From positions 124,001 to 188,000 of the forward strand of contig QRDG01000814.1 in assembly GCA_012064385.1 (NCBI GenBank): a DNA stretch of 64,000 nt. The letters are read 5' to 3'. The stretch is from Puccinellia tenuiflora. Taxonomy: Eukaryota > Streptophyta > Magnoliopsida > Poales > Poaceae. Both the position numbers and the translations under genes were made by a program. The notes beneath the pieces are model-generated. The model was not told the DNA's origin and made no database searches. It saw only the letters and a list, made by a program, of their open reading frames with translations. Positions 1-12,456 of this stretch are shown in pieces (the stretch's first letter is position 1; each line of letters opens with the position of its first letter).

Positions 1-3000
1 CCATTGGTCCTATGTACCAACCTAACACAACCAAGCAAAAAAGTTCATGCGTCTACCCCCTCTCGGCGCCGGTCAAAGGGGTAGATCGACAGGTTGGACT
101 TTTTTCCAGCGGGTGTAGGGTTTCGCCGTAGCGGGGGTCCGGAGCGTCGGAATCCCACCAAAGCTTGCATTGGTCCCTAATATATGTATAAGAGTGTGTT
201 GGGAGGTTGCGGGAACCAAGATACGGCTCCGAGGTGCGACCCGCTTCACGAACCCCGCTTACTCCGTAGTAAGTTCCGACACTTAGAGGTGAAAACTCCC
301 GTTTCGGGTGCCGGGCATGGAATCATGCGACGGACCACATGGAATGTTGGTTCCCATTGGTCCTATGTACCAACCTAACACAACCAAGCAAAAAAGTTCA
401 TGCGTCTACCCCCTCTCGGCGCCGGTCAAAGGGGTAGATCGACAGGTTGGACTTTTTTCCAGCGGGTGTAGGGTTTCGCCGTAGCGGGGGTCCGGAGCGT
501 CGGAATCCCACCAAAGCTTGCATTGGTCCCTAATATATGTATAAGAGTGTGTTGGGAGGTTGCGGGAACCAAGATACGGCTCCGAGGTGCGACCCGCTTC
601 ACGAACCCCGCTTACTCCGTAGTAAGTTCCGACACTTAGAGGTGAAACTCCCGTTTCGGGTGCCGGGCATGGAATCATGCGACGGACCACATGGAATGTT
701 GGTTCCCATTGGTCCTATGTACCAACCTAACACAACCAAGCAAAAAAGTTCATGCGTCTACCCCCTCTCGGCGCCGGTCAAAGGGGTAGATCGACAGGTT
801 GGACTTTTTTCCAGCGGGTGTAGGGTTTCGCCGTAGCGGGGGTCCGGAGCGTCGGAATCCCACCAAAGCTTGCATTGGTCCCTAATATATGTATAAGAGT
901 GTGTTGGGAGGTTGCGGGAACCAAGATACGGCTCCGAGGTGCGACCCGCTTCACGAACCCCGCTTACTCCGTAGTAAGTTCCGACACTTAGAGGTGGAAA
1001 CTCCCGTTTCGGGTGCCGGGCATGGAATCATGCGACGGACCACATGGAATGTTGGTTCCCATTGGTCCTATGTACCAACCTAACACAACCAAGCAAAAAA
1101 GTTCATGCGTCTACCCCCTCTCGGCGCCGGTCAAAGGGGTAGATCGACAGGTTGGACTTTTTTCCAGCGGGTGTAGGGTTTCGCCGTAGCGGGGGTCCGG
1201 AGCGTCGGAATCCCACCAAAGCTTGCATTGGTCCCTAATATATGTATAAGAGTGTGTTGGGAGGTTGCGGGAACCAAGATACGGCTCCGAGGTGCGACCC
1301 GCTTCACGAACCCCGCTTACTCCGTAGTAAGTTCCGACACTTAGAGGTGGAAACTCCCGTTTCGGGTGCCGGGCATGGAATCATGCGACGGACCACATGG
1401 AATGTTGGTTCCCATTGGTCCTATGTACCAACCTAACACAACCAAGCAAAAAAGTTCATGCGTCTACCCCCTCTCGGCGCCGGTCAAAGGGGTAGATCGA
1501 CAGGTTGGACTTTTTTCCAGCGGGTGTAGGGTTTCGCCGTAGCGGGGGTCCGGAGCGTCGGAATCCCACCAAAGCTTGCATTGGTCCCTAATATATGTAT
1601 AAGAGTGTGTTGGGAGGTTGCGGGAACCAAGATACGGCTCCGAGGTGCGACCCGCTTCACGAACCCCCTTACTCCGTAGTAAGTTCCGACACTTAAGGTG
1701 AAAACTCCCGTTTCGGGTGCCGGGCATGGAATCATGCGACGGACCACATGGAATGTTGGTTCCCATTGGTCCTATGTACCAACCTAACACAACCAAGCAA
1801 AAAAGTTCATGCGTCTACCCCCTCTCGGCGCCGGTCAAAGGGGTAGATCGACAGGTTGGACTTTTTTCCAGCGGGTGTAGGGTTTCGCCGTAGCGGGGGT
1901 CCGGAGCGTCGGAATCCCACCAAAGCTTGCATTGGTCCCTAATATATGTATAAGAGTGTGTTGGGAGGTTGCGGGAACCAAGATACGGCTCCGAGGTGCG
2001 ACCCGCTTCACGAACCCCCCTTACTCCGTAGTAAGTTCCGACACTTAGAGGTGGAAACTCCCGTTTCGGGTGCCGGGCATGGAATCATGCGACGGAACAC
2101 ATGGAATGTTGGTTCCCATTGGTCCTATGTACCAACCTAACACAACCAAGCAAAAAAGTTCATGCGTCTACCCCCTCTCGGCGCCGGTCAAAGGGGTAGA
2201 TCGACAGGTTGGACTTTTTTCCAGCGGGTGTAGGGTTTCGCCGTAGCGGGGGTCCGGAGCGTCGGAATCCCACCAAAGCTTGCATTGGTCCCTAATATAT
2301 GTATAAGAGTGTGTTGGGAGGTTGCGGGAACCAAGATACGGCTCCGAGGTGCGACCCGCTTCACGAACCCCCTTACTCCGTAGTAAGTTCCGACACTTAG
2401 AGGTGGAAACTCCCGTTTCGGGTGCCGGGCATGGAATCATGCGACGGAACACATGGAATGTTGGTTCCCATTGGTCCTATGTACCAACCTAACACAACCA
2501 AGCAAAAAAGTTCATGCGTCTACCCCCTCTCGGCGCCGGTCAAAGGGGTAGATCGACAGGTTGGACTTTTTTCCAGCGGGTGTAGGGTTTCGCCGTAGCG
2601 GGGGTCCGGAGCGTCGGAATCCCACCAAAGCTTGCATTGGTCCCTAATATATGTATAAGAGTGTGTTGGGAGGTTGCGGGAACCAAGATACGGCTCCGAG
2701 GTGCGACCCGCTTCACGAACCCCGCTTACTCCGTAGTAAGTTCCGACACTTAGAGGTGGAAACTCCCGTTTCGGGTGCCGGGCATGGAATCATGCGACGG
2801 AACACATGGAATGTTGGTTCCCATTGGTCCTATGTACCAACCTAACACAACCAAGCAAAAAAGTTCATGCGTCTACCCCCTCTCGGCGCCGGTCAAAGGG
2901 GTAGATCGACAGGTTGGACTTTTTTCCAGCGGGTGTAGGGTTTCGCCGTAGCGGGGGTCCGGAGCGTCGGAATCCCACCAAAGCTTGCATTGGTCCCTAA

Positions 3001-6000
3001 TATATGTATAAGAGTGTGTTGGGAGGTTGCGGGAACCAAGATACGGCTCCGAGGTGCGACCCGCTTCACGAACCCCGCTTACTCCCTAGTAAGTTCCGAC
3101 ACTTAAGGTGAAAACTCCCGTTTCGGGTGCCGGGCATGGAATCATGCGACGGACCACATGGAATGTTGGTTCCCATTGGTCCTATGTACCAACCTAACAC
3201 AACCAAGCAAAAAAGTTCATGCGTCTACCCCCTCTCGGCGCCGGTCAAAGGGGTAGATCGACAGGTTGGACTTTTTTCCAGCGGGTGTAGGGTTTCGCCG
3301 TAGCGGGGGTCCGGAGCGTCGGAATCCCACCAAAGCTTGCATTGGTCCCTAATATATGTATAAGAGTGTGTTGGGAGGTTGCGGGAACCAAGATACGGCT
3401 CCGAGGTGCGACCCGCTTCACGAACCCCGCTTACTCCGTAGTAAGTTCCGACACTTAGAGGTGGAAACTCCCGTTTCGGGTGCCGGGCATGGAATCATGC
3501 GACGGACCACATGGAATGTTGGTTCCCATTGGTCCTATGTACCAACCTAACACAACCAAGCAAAAAAGTTCATGCGTCTACCCCCTCTCGGCGCCGGTCA
3601 AAGGGGTAGATCGACAGGTTGGACTTTTTTCCAGCGGGTGTAGGGTTTCGCCGTAGCGGGGGTCCGGAGCGTCGGAATCCCACCAAAGCTTGCATTGGTC
3701 CCTAATATATGTATAAGAGTGTGTTGGGAGGTTGCGGGAACCAAGATACGGCTCCGAGGTGCGACCCGCTTCACGAACCCCGCTTACTCCGTAGTAAGTT
3801 CCGACACTTAGAGGTGGAAACTCCCGTTTCGGGTGCCGGGCATGGAATCATGCGACGGACCACATGGAATGTTGGTTCCCATTGGTCCTATGTACCAACC
3901 TAACACAACCAAGCAAAAAAGTTCATGCGTCTACCCCCTCTCGGCGCCGGTCAAAGGGGTAGATCGACAGGTTGGACTTTTTTCCAGCGGGTGTAGGGTT
4001 TCGCCGTAGCGGGGGTCCGGAGCGTCGGAATCCCACCAAAGCTTGCATTGGTCCCTAATATATGTATAAGAGTGTGTTGGGAGGTTGCGGGAACCAAGAT
4101 ACGGCTCCGAGGTGCGACCCGCTTCACGAACCCCGCTTACTCCGTAGTAAGTTCCGACACTTAGAGGTGGAAACTCCCGTTTCGGGTGCCGGGCATGGAA
4201 TCATGCGACGGACCACATGGAATGTTGGTTCCCATTGGTCCTATGTACCAACCTAACACAACCAAGCAAAAAAGTTCATGCGTCTACCCCCTCTCGGCGC
4301 CGGTCAAAGGGGTAGATCGACAGGTTGGACTTTTTTCCAGCGGGTGTAGGGTTTCGCCGTAGCGGGGGTCCGGAGCGTCGGAATCCCACCAAAGCTTGCA
4401 TTGGTCCCTAATATATGTATAAGAGTGTGTTGGGAGGTTGCGGGAACCAAGATACGGCTCCGAGGTGCGACCCGCTTCACGAACCCCGCTTACTCCGTAG
4501 TAAGTTCCGACACTTAGAGGTGGAAACTCCCGTTTCGGGTGCCGGGCATGGAATCATGCGACGGACCACATGGAATGTTGGTTCCCATTGGTCCTATGTA
4601 CCAACCTAACACAACCAAGCAAAAAAGTTCATGCGTCTACCCCCTCTCGGCGCCGGTCAAAGGGGTAGATCGACAGGTTGGACTTTTTTCCAGCGGGTGT
4701 AGGGTTTCGCCGTAGCGGGGGTCCGGAGCGTCGGAATCCCACCAAAGCTTGCATTGGTCCCTAATATATGTATAAGAGTGTGTTGGGAGGTTGCGGGAAC
4801 CAAGATACGGCTCCGAGGTGCGACCCGCTTCACGAACCCCGCTTACTCCGTAGTAAGTTCCGACACTTAGAGGTGGAAACTCCCGTTTCGGGTGCCGGGC
4901 ATGGAATCATGCGACGGACCACATGGAATGTTGGTTCCCATTGGTCCTATGTACCAACCTAACACAACCAAGCAAAAAAGTTCATGCGTCTACCCCCTCT
5001 CGGCGCCGGTCAAAGGGGTAGATCGACAGGTTGGACTTTTTTCCAGCGGGTGTAGGGTTTCGCCGTAGCGGGGGTCCGGAGCGTCGGAATCCCACCAAAG
5101 CTTGCATTGGTCCCTAATATATGTATAAGAGTGTGTTGGGAGGTTGCGGGAACCAAGATACGGCTCCGAGGTGCGACCCGCTTCACGAACCCCGCTTACT
5201 CCGTAGTAAGTTCCGACACTTAGAGGTGAAAACTCCCGTTTCGGGTGCCGGGCATGGAATCATGCGACGGACCACATGGAATGTTGGTTCCCATTGGTCC
5301 TATGTACCAACCTAACACAACCAAGCAAAAAAGTTCATGCGTCTACCCCCTCTCGGCGCCGGTCAAAGGGGTAGATCGACAGGTTGGACTTTTTTCCAGC
5401 GGGTGTAGGGTTTCGCCGTAGCGGGGGTCCGGAGCGTCGGAATCCCACCAAAGCTTGCATTGGTCCCTAATATATGTATAAGAGTGTGTTGGGAGGTTGC
5501 GGGAACCAAGATACGGCTCCGAGGTGCGACCCGCTTCACGAACCCCGCTTACTCCGTAGTAAGTTCCGACACTTAGAGGTGGAAAACTCCCGTTTCGGGT
5601 GCCGGGCATGGAATCATGCGACGGAACACATGGAATGTTGGTTCCCATTGGTCCTATGTACCAACCTAACACAACCAAGCAAAAAAGTTCATGCGTCTAC
5701 CCCCTCTCGGCGCCGGTCAAAGGGGTAGATCGACAGGTTGGACTTTTTTCCAGCGGGTGTAGGGTTTCGCCGTAGCGGGGGTCCGGAGCGTCGGAATCCC
5801 ACCAAAGCTTGCATTGGTCCCTAATATATGTATAAGAGTGTGTTGGGAGGTTGCGGGAACCAAGATACGGCTCCGAGGTGCGACCCGCTTCACGAACCCC
5901 GCTTACTCCGTAGTAAGTTCCGACACTTAAGGTGAAAACTCCCGTTTCGGGTGCCGGGCATGGAATCATGCGACGGACCACATGGAATGTTGGTTCCCAT

Positions 6001-7531
6001 TGGTCCTATGTACCAACCTAACACAACCAAGCAAAAAAGTTCATGCGTCTACCCCCTCTCGGCGCCGGTCAAAGGGGTAGATCGACAGGTTGGACTTTTT
6101 TCCAGCGGGTGTAGGGTTTCGCCGTAGCGGGGGTCCGGAGCGTCGGAATCCCACCAAAGCTTGCATTGGTCCCTAATATATGTATAAGAGTGTGTTGGGA
6201 GGTTGCGGGAACCAAGATACGGCTCCGAGGTGCGACCCGCTTCACGAACCCCGCTTACTCCGTAGTAAGTTCCGACACTTAAGGTGAAAACTCCCGTTTC
6301 GGGTGCCGGGCATGGAATCATGCGACGGACCACATGGAATGTTGGTTCCCATTGGTCCTATGTACCAACCTAACACAACCAAGCAAAAAAGTTCATGCGT
6401 CTACCCCCTCTCGGCGCCGGTCAAAGGGGTAGATCGACAGGTTGGACTTTTTTCCAGCGGGTGTAGGGTTTCGCCGTAGCGGGGGTCCGGAGCGTCGGAA
6501 TCCCACCAAAGCTTGCATTGGTCCCTAATATATGTATAAGAGTGTGTTGGGAGGTTGCGGGAACCAAGATACGGCTCCGAGGTGCGACCCGCTTCACGAA
6601 CCCCGCTTACTCCGTAGTAAGTTCCGACACTTAGAGGTGGAAAACTCCCGTTTCGGGTGCCGGGCATGGAATCATGCGACGGACCACATGGAATGTTGGT
6701 TCCCATTGGTCCTATGTACCAACCTAACACAACCAAGCAAAAAAGTTCATGCGTCTACCCCCTCTCGGCGCCGGTCAAAGGGGTAGATCGACAGGTTGGA
6801 CTTTTTTCCAGCGGGTGTAGGGTTTCGCCGTAGCGGGGGTACGGAGCGTCGGAATCCCACCAAAGCTTGCATTGGTCCCTAATATATGTATAAGAGTGTG
6901 TTGGGAGGTTGCGGGAACCAAGATACGGCTCCGAGGTGCGACCCGCTTCACGAACCCCGCTTACTCCGTAGTAAGTTCCGACACTTAGAGGTGAAAACTC
7001 CCGTTTCGGGTGCCGGGCATGGAATCATGCGACGGACCACATGGAATGTTGGTTCCCATTGGTCCTATGTACCAACCTAACACAACCAAGCAAAAAAGTT
7101 CATGCGTCTACCCCCTCTCGGCGCCGGTCAAAGGGGTAGATCGACAGGTTGGACTTTTTTCCAGCGGGTGTAGGGTTTCGCCGTAGCGGGGGTCCGGAGC
7201 GTCGGAATCCCACCAAAGCTTGCATTGGTCCCTAATATATGTATAAGAGTGTGTTGGGAGGTTGCGGGAACCAAGATACGGCTCCGAGGTGCGACCCGCT
7301 TCACGAACCCCGCTTACTCCGTAGTAAGTTCCGACACTTAGAGGTGAAAACTCCCGTTTCGGGTGCCGGGCATGGAATCATGCGACGGACCACATGAAAT
7401 GTTGGTTCCCATTGGTCCTATGTACCAACCTAACACAACCAAGCAAAAAAGTTCATGCGTCTACCCCCTCTCGGCGCCGGTCAAAGGGGTAGATCGACAG
7501 GTTGGACTTTTTTCCAGCGGGTGTAGGGTTT
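1..7531. repeat. Tandem satellite array, ~353-bp unit, ~21 copies
   Basis: The same unit recurs with periods of 351-354 bp. The recurring ATGTATAAGAGTG motif begins at 184, 537, 889, 1242, 1595, 1946, 2299, 2651, 3004, 3356 and so on to 7239. Units are almost identical. Length differences come from 1-2 bp indels in two short patches: TTAGAGGTGGAAACTCCC and GAACCCCGCTTACTCC. The array continues off the left edge, so its full size is unknown, and it ends abruptly at about 7531 inside the GGGTGTAGGGTTTC motif where CACTA subterminal sequence begins. Each unit carries short open frames on both strands (64-111 aa). Their length changes with the indels and they lack family resemblance, so I do not call them genes. 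I cannot tell from this window whether the array is an independent satellite or the internal repeat of the adjoining CACTA element. Confidence 0.97.
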
Positions 7532-8591
7532 CCGACACTCGGCAAATGAACCCTATCGTACTGTTCCCACCTACCACAACTTTGCCAAGTGCTGCAACCT
7601 ACTAAAAACTCGGCAAATGAACCCTATCCAACTGTTCCCACCTACCACAACTTTGCCGTGTGCTGCTACCTAATAAACACTCGGCAAATACCTGTATGCC
7701 GTGTGTGTCTCCCTGAAAACACTCGGCAAACCTTCCACCTACCACCACCCAACTCCTGGCCCTTAGGACTATATATACCCCATGTTTCAACCAGGATGGT
7801 ACACACAAGTACTTCTCTCAGCTCACTATGTTCTAGTACATCACAAAATGTTCGGGTTCCCTAGCTACGTCCGACGGTGCATGTATGCATTCACGGTATA
7901 TTAGCGTGCCACCGTTGGGCTGTAGCTAGGGGAAACCGTGTGTTTTGTTCCATTTTATACACTGATCATATATGTATTCACGGTTATTAGCGCACCCGCC
8001 GTTCCACGACGTCGTTGGAGGGAGAGAGCGCCCACCGCGTCGTAACGAGCAGACGGAGGTGACGAGCTCCAGACGAAGGCAAGACGTTTGTCCGTGTGTA
8101 CCATAAATGACAGTCGTTCATAGCTTAAATGAAATGTCACTCTTTCTGTCCGGGCAGAGTAAAAGTTTTTTTCCTGTCGGAAATTTTGCCGAGTACTCGT
8201 GACAGGGGGAACTCGGCAAAGTAATTTTGCCGAGTATCCGTGGCAGGGGACACTCGGCAAAGTTTGTGCTCCGTCACAGAGCCGTTAAGTGCGGGCAGGG
8301 AAGACACGTGTCATGGCAATATGCCGAGTTCGTAGTTTGCCGAGTGTTCTTTCGAGTTTAATACCGAGTTCCTGTCTGTGCCGAGTGTTTTTCGCACTGT
8401 ATGCCGAGAATCGTTTCTGTGCCGAGTGTTTTCCAGAGGCACTCGGTAAAAATGCTATATTGCCGGCGGATTGTTTGTGTGCCGACTGTTTTTCATGTAC
8501 TCTCGGTACAAATGTCTTATTGCCGAGTGGCCCGTGCTTTGGCACTCGGTAAAAATAGGTTATGTCGGCAGCATCTTGTTTTCCTGTAGTG
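7532..8591 (+). mobile_element. CACTA transposon terminal region (right end)
   Basis: The region is dense with TTTGCCGAGTGT / ACACTCGGCAAA motifs in both orientations, the hallmark subterminal repeats of Triticeae CACTA elements. It ends in TTTTCCTGTAGTG at 8591, which is the reverse complement of a CACTACAGGAAAA terminal inverted repeat. A ~74-bp direct repeat containing ACTCGGCAAATGAACCC occurs twice (about 7537-7610 and 7611-7683). No transposase coding is visible. The matching left terminus is not in the window, so either the element includes part of the 353-bp array or it is truncated against it. Confidence 0.85.
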
Positions 8592-9480
8592 AACCGGGAC
8601 TAGCCAATCGGGACTAGAGGCCCCTCTCTAGTCCCGATTGTCCACGAACCGGGATAAAAGGCCCTCCCACGTGGCCACGGAGTAGCCCGCGGGGCTGGAG
8701 ACCTTTAGTCCCGGTACGTAACATGAACCGGAACTAACTTTAGGCCCTTTTTTTATCTTTTCAATATTTTTTAGGGTTTGAGGTTTAGGGGTTTCGGATG
8801 GTTTCCATCGTACGGGGATCACGTCGATACGCCAAAATGCGTTTTGGTATATATAAAAATTATATTACTACACAAAGATCACGTTGATACATATATATAA
8901 CACATACAAATTAAGTAGTATATGAAGATCATGTTTCCGTATAAAGTACTTAATTATATGGAGATCATCACTAGTACATGGGGATCACTTATATCGGTAG
9001 TAGTACTCTCCGTTTTCAGGTATGACCTCCGCAAGGAGAAATCCCGCCAATTTCTCCGCAATTGCTTTTATGCGGTCATTTGGTAGTAGGGCGTTCCGCT
9101 TCCTTGCAACCTTCAAAAGGAGAAAAACAATTATGAATGAAACTTAACACAATTGATGGTAACAAAATAAAATTGTGAATAATGTTTACGTACCTCTTTA
9201 TTTCTTCGATATTGAATTTCTCAGTGGTCCTCATTTGAATGAACTCGCAAACGTAGTATCCACATAAGTGGATCCCGGTTGGCTGTTCCAGACACCACTG
9301 TTCGAGAATAGAATTCAATCAAATCAAGCTTGATAATGGTATTGAAACTAGAATTAAACAGATGTGTGGATCTAGTTACTACTACTTAACTTGTTCAGAG
9401 ACCATATCAACTTCGGTTTCCATTGACCGAGTTCTTCCTTGATGAACTTTTCCCAAACTCTCCATGGCGTAGCCGGCTTG
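8592..9480 (-). mobile_element. Second CACTA remnant with C48 (Ulp1-like) peptidase segment
   Basis: ACCGGGACTA / TAGTCCCGGT repeats in opposite orientations at 8592-8745 mark the terminal part of another element. On the minus strand, conceptual exons read WEKFIKEELGQWKP (about 9400-9470), then QPTGIHLCGYYVCEF (about 9230-9290) ending at an AG|GTACGT donor near 9195. The next segment reads RNALLPNDRIKAIAEKLAGF (about 9020-9110). Q-x-x-G-x-x-x-C-G-Y-Y-V-C-E is the oxyanion Gln/catalytic Cys block of the C48 peptidase-like domain that plant CACTA elements carry next to their transposase. The upstream peptidase His/Asp part and the transposase are absent. The left end lacks CACTACAGG bases, consistent with truncation by the neighbouring CACTA. 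Confidence 0.65.
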
Positions 9481-9596
9481 GTTGAAGTCTCGATTTCTCC
9501 AGGCGGCTTCCTTGGACAGCCGGCTTGGGACTTGATGATTTTTGGGCTTCACCTATTGGGCTTGGCCTTGGAGGTAGGCACCTTTGGGATATCTGG

Positions 9597-9650
9597 GGGC
9601 CACCCCCCATTCCCGAGTTTCACTTCCCAGAGCCGGAGTCCAAGCCATGA
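9597..9650 (+). pseudogene. PELPK-type proline-rich protein gene, 3' remnant
   Basis: Only the last codons of a PELPK-type gene survive: an in-frame PPPIPEFHFPEPESKP followed by TGA at 9648-9650. This matches the C-termini of the intact genes at 12457-12864 (PEFHFVPEPEAKP) and 15235-15666 (PEFHLPEPEGKP). Upstream of about 9597 the frame dissolves into sequence that abuts the CACTA remnant, and no start codon, signal peptide or PELPK repeats remain. The 3' flank to about 10365 aligns with the 3' flank of the 12457-12864 gene, so this is a decayed tandem duplicate rather than chance similarity. Confidence 0.8.
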
Positions 9651-10365
9651 GAAACTGCCTTCTCAGCATTGTTATTTCGCGTTCTCCTAGCCCTCATACA
9701 TGTACGTGTTGCTGTGTTGTGTTCTTGATGTCTTTGTTTAATGTTTAGTCGTGGTTCTCAGCTGAGTCTTGTGGGAGATGTGCTTATATACGGGTATATA
9801 CGAGAATTGTTTCGTCCTCATTGTCGCCTTTTTTTTGTCATAAGAAGACTTTGAAAATCTGCATGCTTCGTTTACATTTAATTGACAAAGCATATATAGA
9901 ACTAAGCTTATACAATTTTTCTTCGACTTCGGTTGTCCTAGCTATGCCATGCGATATTTACACTACAAACAATGTACTACTACTTGATTTTGACGTCAAC
10001 GGTCTTAAAAGCTAATGCGCAGGAGGGTGTCTATATGGCTTTACTAGATTAACGACCAACGGTTTCATGGATGACTTGACATCTAGGGAAACAAATATGG
10101 GTGCCAACCCGAAGATTTTTTGTGGTGGAAGCAGCCCACTAGATTCAAATCTTCGACTTGGCATGGATGAGCGCAATTATCTCGATTCACTCTAGTATTT
10201 AATCAACGATATTCTTTCAGTTTTCAGTGGGTGGGGACGTATAATTGGCAATATTTAAAAAGAAATAATAATGCAATAAAATGACTGAATCTATATCACC
10301 AAGTGCCTACCCGCCATGAATGGCTCCCCAGGCACCACATTGGCATGGTGAGCAGACAACTACAT
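9600..10365 (+). repeat. Segmental duplication arm, partner of 12826-13565
   Basis: Long stretches match the region after the next gene: AAGAAGACTTTGAAAATCTG at 9843 and 13056, a TTCTTCGACTTC block, a GTCTTAAA-GCTGATGCG-like block near 10000 and 13200, and a TATCACCAAGTG block near 10297 and 13488. The order is conserved and the divergence includes many small indels, indicating an old tandem duplication of the gene with about 700 bp of 3' flank. Confidence 0.8.
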
Positions 10366-10650
10366 AGCCGGAATCCAGCTATTTGTCGAGCGTCGACCTC
10401 TTAGCCGAGTGTCTATCATCGGGCACTTGACAAAGACTGATATGTGTCCCATGCCTAATTAAATACACTTGGCAAACGAAGGTAAGTGGCACTAGGCAAA
10501 GAAAGTATGAGGCACTAGGCAAAGAAAGTATGAGGCACTAGGCAACGAAGCGGGACATGTGTACCAAGCAGCCGCTGATGTCGGAAGGGGGTGACTGTAC
10601 CTTCTTTGCCGAGTGTCCCTATGGAAGACACTCCACAAATATTTTTTTCC
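10366..10650. mobile_element. Degenerate CACTA subterminal fragment
   Basis: It contains TAGCCGAGTGTC, CACTTGGCAAACG, three copies of GGCACTAGGCAA(A/C)GAA in tandem (about 10484-10550) and TTTGCCGAGTGTCC. These are decayed versions of the CACTA subterminal motif seen at 7532-8591. No terminus was found. Confidence 0.55.
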
Positions 10651-11995
10651 ATTTTTTGCACGGCCTAAGGTTCAGTCCTCTCGTCACTGCGACCGTTCGC
10701 TCGCCTCTCCCCCATGACCCCCCATGTCGTCCTCATAGGGAGGCTTGGGAGGAGGGGGGTGGAGGAGCTCTCCAGCCACTAGGAGCCCTGACACGCCTCT
10801 CCCTTGCTTCCATAACTGTTGGTTCTGGCCGCGGCGGGCCATGATCCCAAACGTAGGGGGGGGGGGAGGGGGTTCTCCTATTGTCTCCTCTAGGACCAGC
10901 AGAGATCGGAGCTGGGTGGTGACGGGCAGCTGTGGCGGTGGAGGATGACATGACTGGCATAACCGAGCTGATGGTGGTGGCGATTCCTAGGCAGGCGTGC
11001 CTAGATTTCGTCCCTGCGAGTGGCGGCACCTCTAGTTTAGCTTGGTAGGGTGAATTTGGGCGCTGCACCTAGATTCGTGCGTTTCGGCAAGGCCCATCCT
11101 CATGCGTTGGTGGGTGCCTCCGACTTGTTGACCTCCCATACCTCTCGATTTCTTGCTTGGCGGGACTATTGCTGGGGAGAAATCCTCCATCCGTTTCTTC
11201 TAGTGTGGATGATGTGGTGATGTTTCCGGACATTGCTAGCCTCCTTCGAGGGCACCGTCACGATGGTGGGCCCGATGAGTTTCGAGCAAACCTCTAGTTT
11301 GGGTTGCCGGACCGGAAAATAGTGGCATGTGGCATTGTTTACCTTATTGGAGATCACATCCACTTCGGGGACATGACTTGCAGGTGTGGCGACATGGGAC
11401 CACCACGTGGACTCGACATGAAGGGTCACTTTCTCTGGGTGAAACTCTAGATCTACAAGATGATGGTCTTCCTCCCGAGGCTTCGTGTTTGTAGCAAGCG
11501 CTAAAGGGGTCAGGGTGAAGCAGAATGGCATCTATAGTCATAACGATGGCAGGCCTCAGCGGCAAGTCCCAGTGGAGTCTTGATGATAGAATCGTTTTGA
11601 TGGACGAGCGCATGCATGGTGGTGTCGCTGAATGTCGTCATGGCAACATTGACGGCTGGCTTGGCAAGGATCATGCAGATCTGTGCCCTGAAGATGGGTC
11701 TACGGTTTGATGGTGTTTCTGTAGCGCGTGCAATATCGGTGCACGCCTAAGTCAGCTGGATGTGTTCTTCCGGTACGCCATACGGGCGGCTTGTTAATGC
11801 CACCAGATCTAACCGGTGGGACGTTGTTGCGTGAAGGCATGATTTCGACCATCGTCGATTTTGTACGTTTGGCGTGATGGATTTGTTTGATGTATATTTT
11901 TATCAGACCTTTGTTAAATAATTCAATAAATAAAGCGATGTGTATCTTTTTGATGTAAAGGCCCAGGGTTTCAAACTTTCAACCTCCTTTTCTGA
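10651..11995 (+). mobile_element. Non-LTR (LINE-like) retroposon, degenerate
   Basis: A GC-rich, non-coding stretch ends with TTCAATAAATAAAGCGATGTG, a TTTTTGATGTAAAGGCCCAGG motif and CAACCTCCTTTTCTGAAAA. That end resembles the 3' end shared by many Triticeae LINE-type elements (an AATAAAGCGGCNGTNTGCATC-like tail). Short open frames occur on both strands (up to 121 aa) but none resembles reverse transcriptase or endonuclease. The 5' boundary is uncertain. The tail match is from memory of the family and was not searched. Confidence 0.4.
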
Positions 11996-12361
11996 AAATT
12001 TTGTTACGAGTTAACTGTTAGTCTGTTAAGTCCAGGCTGGTTTTGCTTTAGCAAGAAATGTTTGTTTTACCTCAGCAAATGCTGATACATAGACTTATTT
12101 GTGTTCTGCCATCTTTTGCTCACTGGACATGACGTTTTTTCCTAACAGCTGACCTAACAAACAATACGTGCTTGTACGGTCGTACCTGCCCTGGAAGACA
12201 TCACGGTGTCCTCAACGGCAGCCTGAGAACTATTTCTTCACCTAAACCTTGAGCAGATCTAGGCCAAAAAGCTCACTCACGAGACGGGGGTACAGATAAG
12301 TAGATGATCTAACTTGTAGCAAAGAGCCGGACTCTCACCACACACTGTCTGTTGCACACCC

Positions 12362-12369
12362 TATAAGTA
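12362..12369 (+). promoter_or_regulatory. TATA box (TATAAGTA) of first PELPK gene
   Basis: CTATAAGTAGCATGCAGAACC lies 95 bp before the ATG. The same TATAAGTAGCATGCA core stands before the second gene, and TATAAGTA before the third. Conservation of this core while the flanks diverge supports a functional TATA box. Farther upstream (about 12130-12260) the sequence aligns with 14860-14990 before the second gene, sharing a CATCAC-GTGTCCT-AAC-GCAGCCT block. Confidence 0.75.
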
Positions 12370-12456
12370 GCATGCAGAACCTGGTATCTCTCCCGCATCC
12401 AAACAGCACTGCTAGTCTGCTAGAGATATCCAGTGTTGTACACAAGTCCAACAAAT

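Noticed and set aside
184..7080. Repeated 64-111-aa open frames in every satellite unit, both strands
   Set aside because: They appear because the unit is copied. Their ends shift with 1-bp indels, no unit has promoter or start context, and the sequences resemble no protein family.
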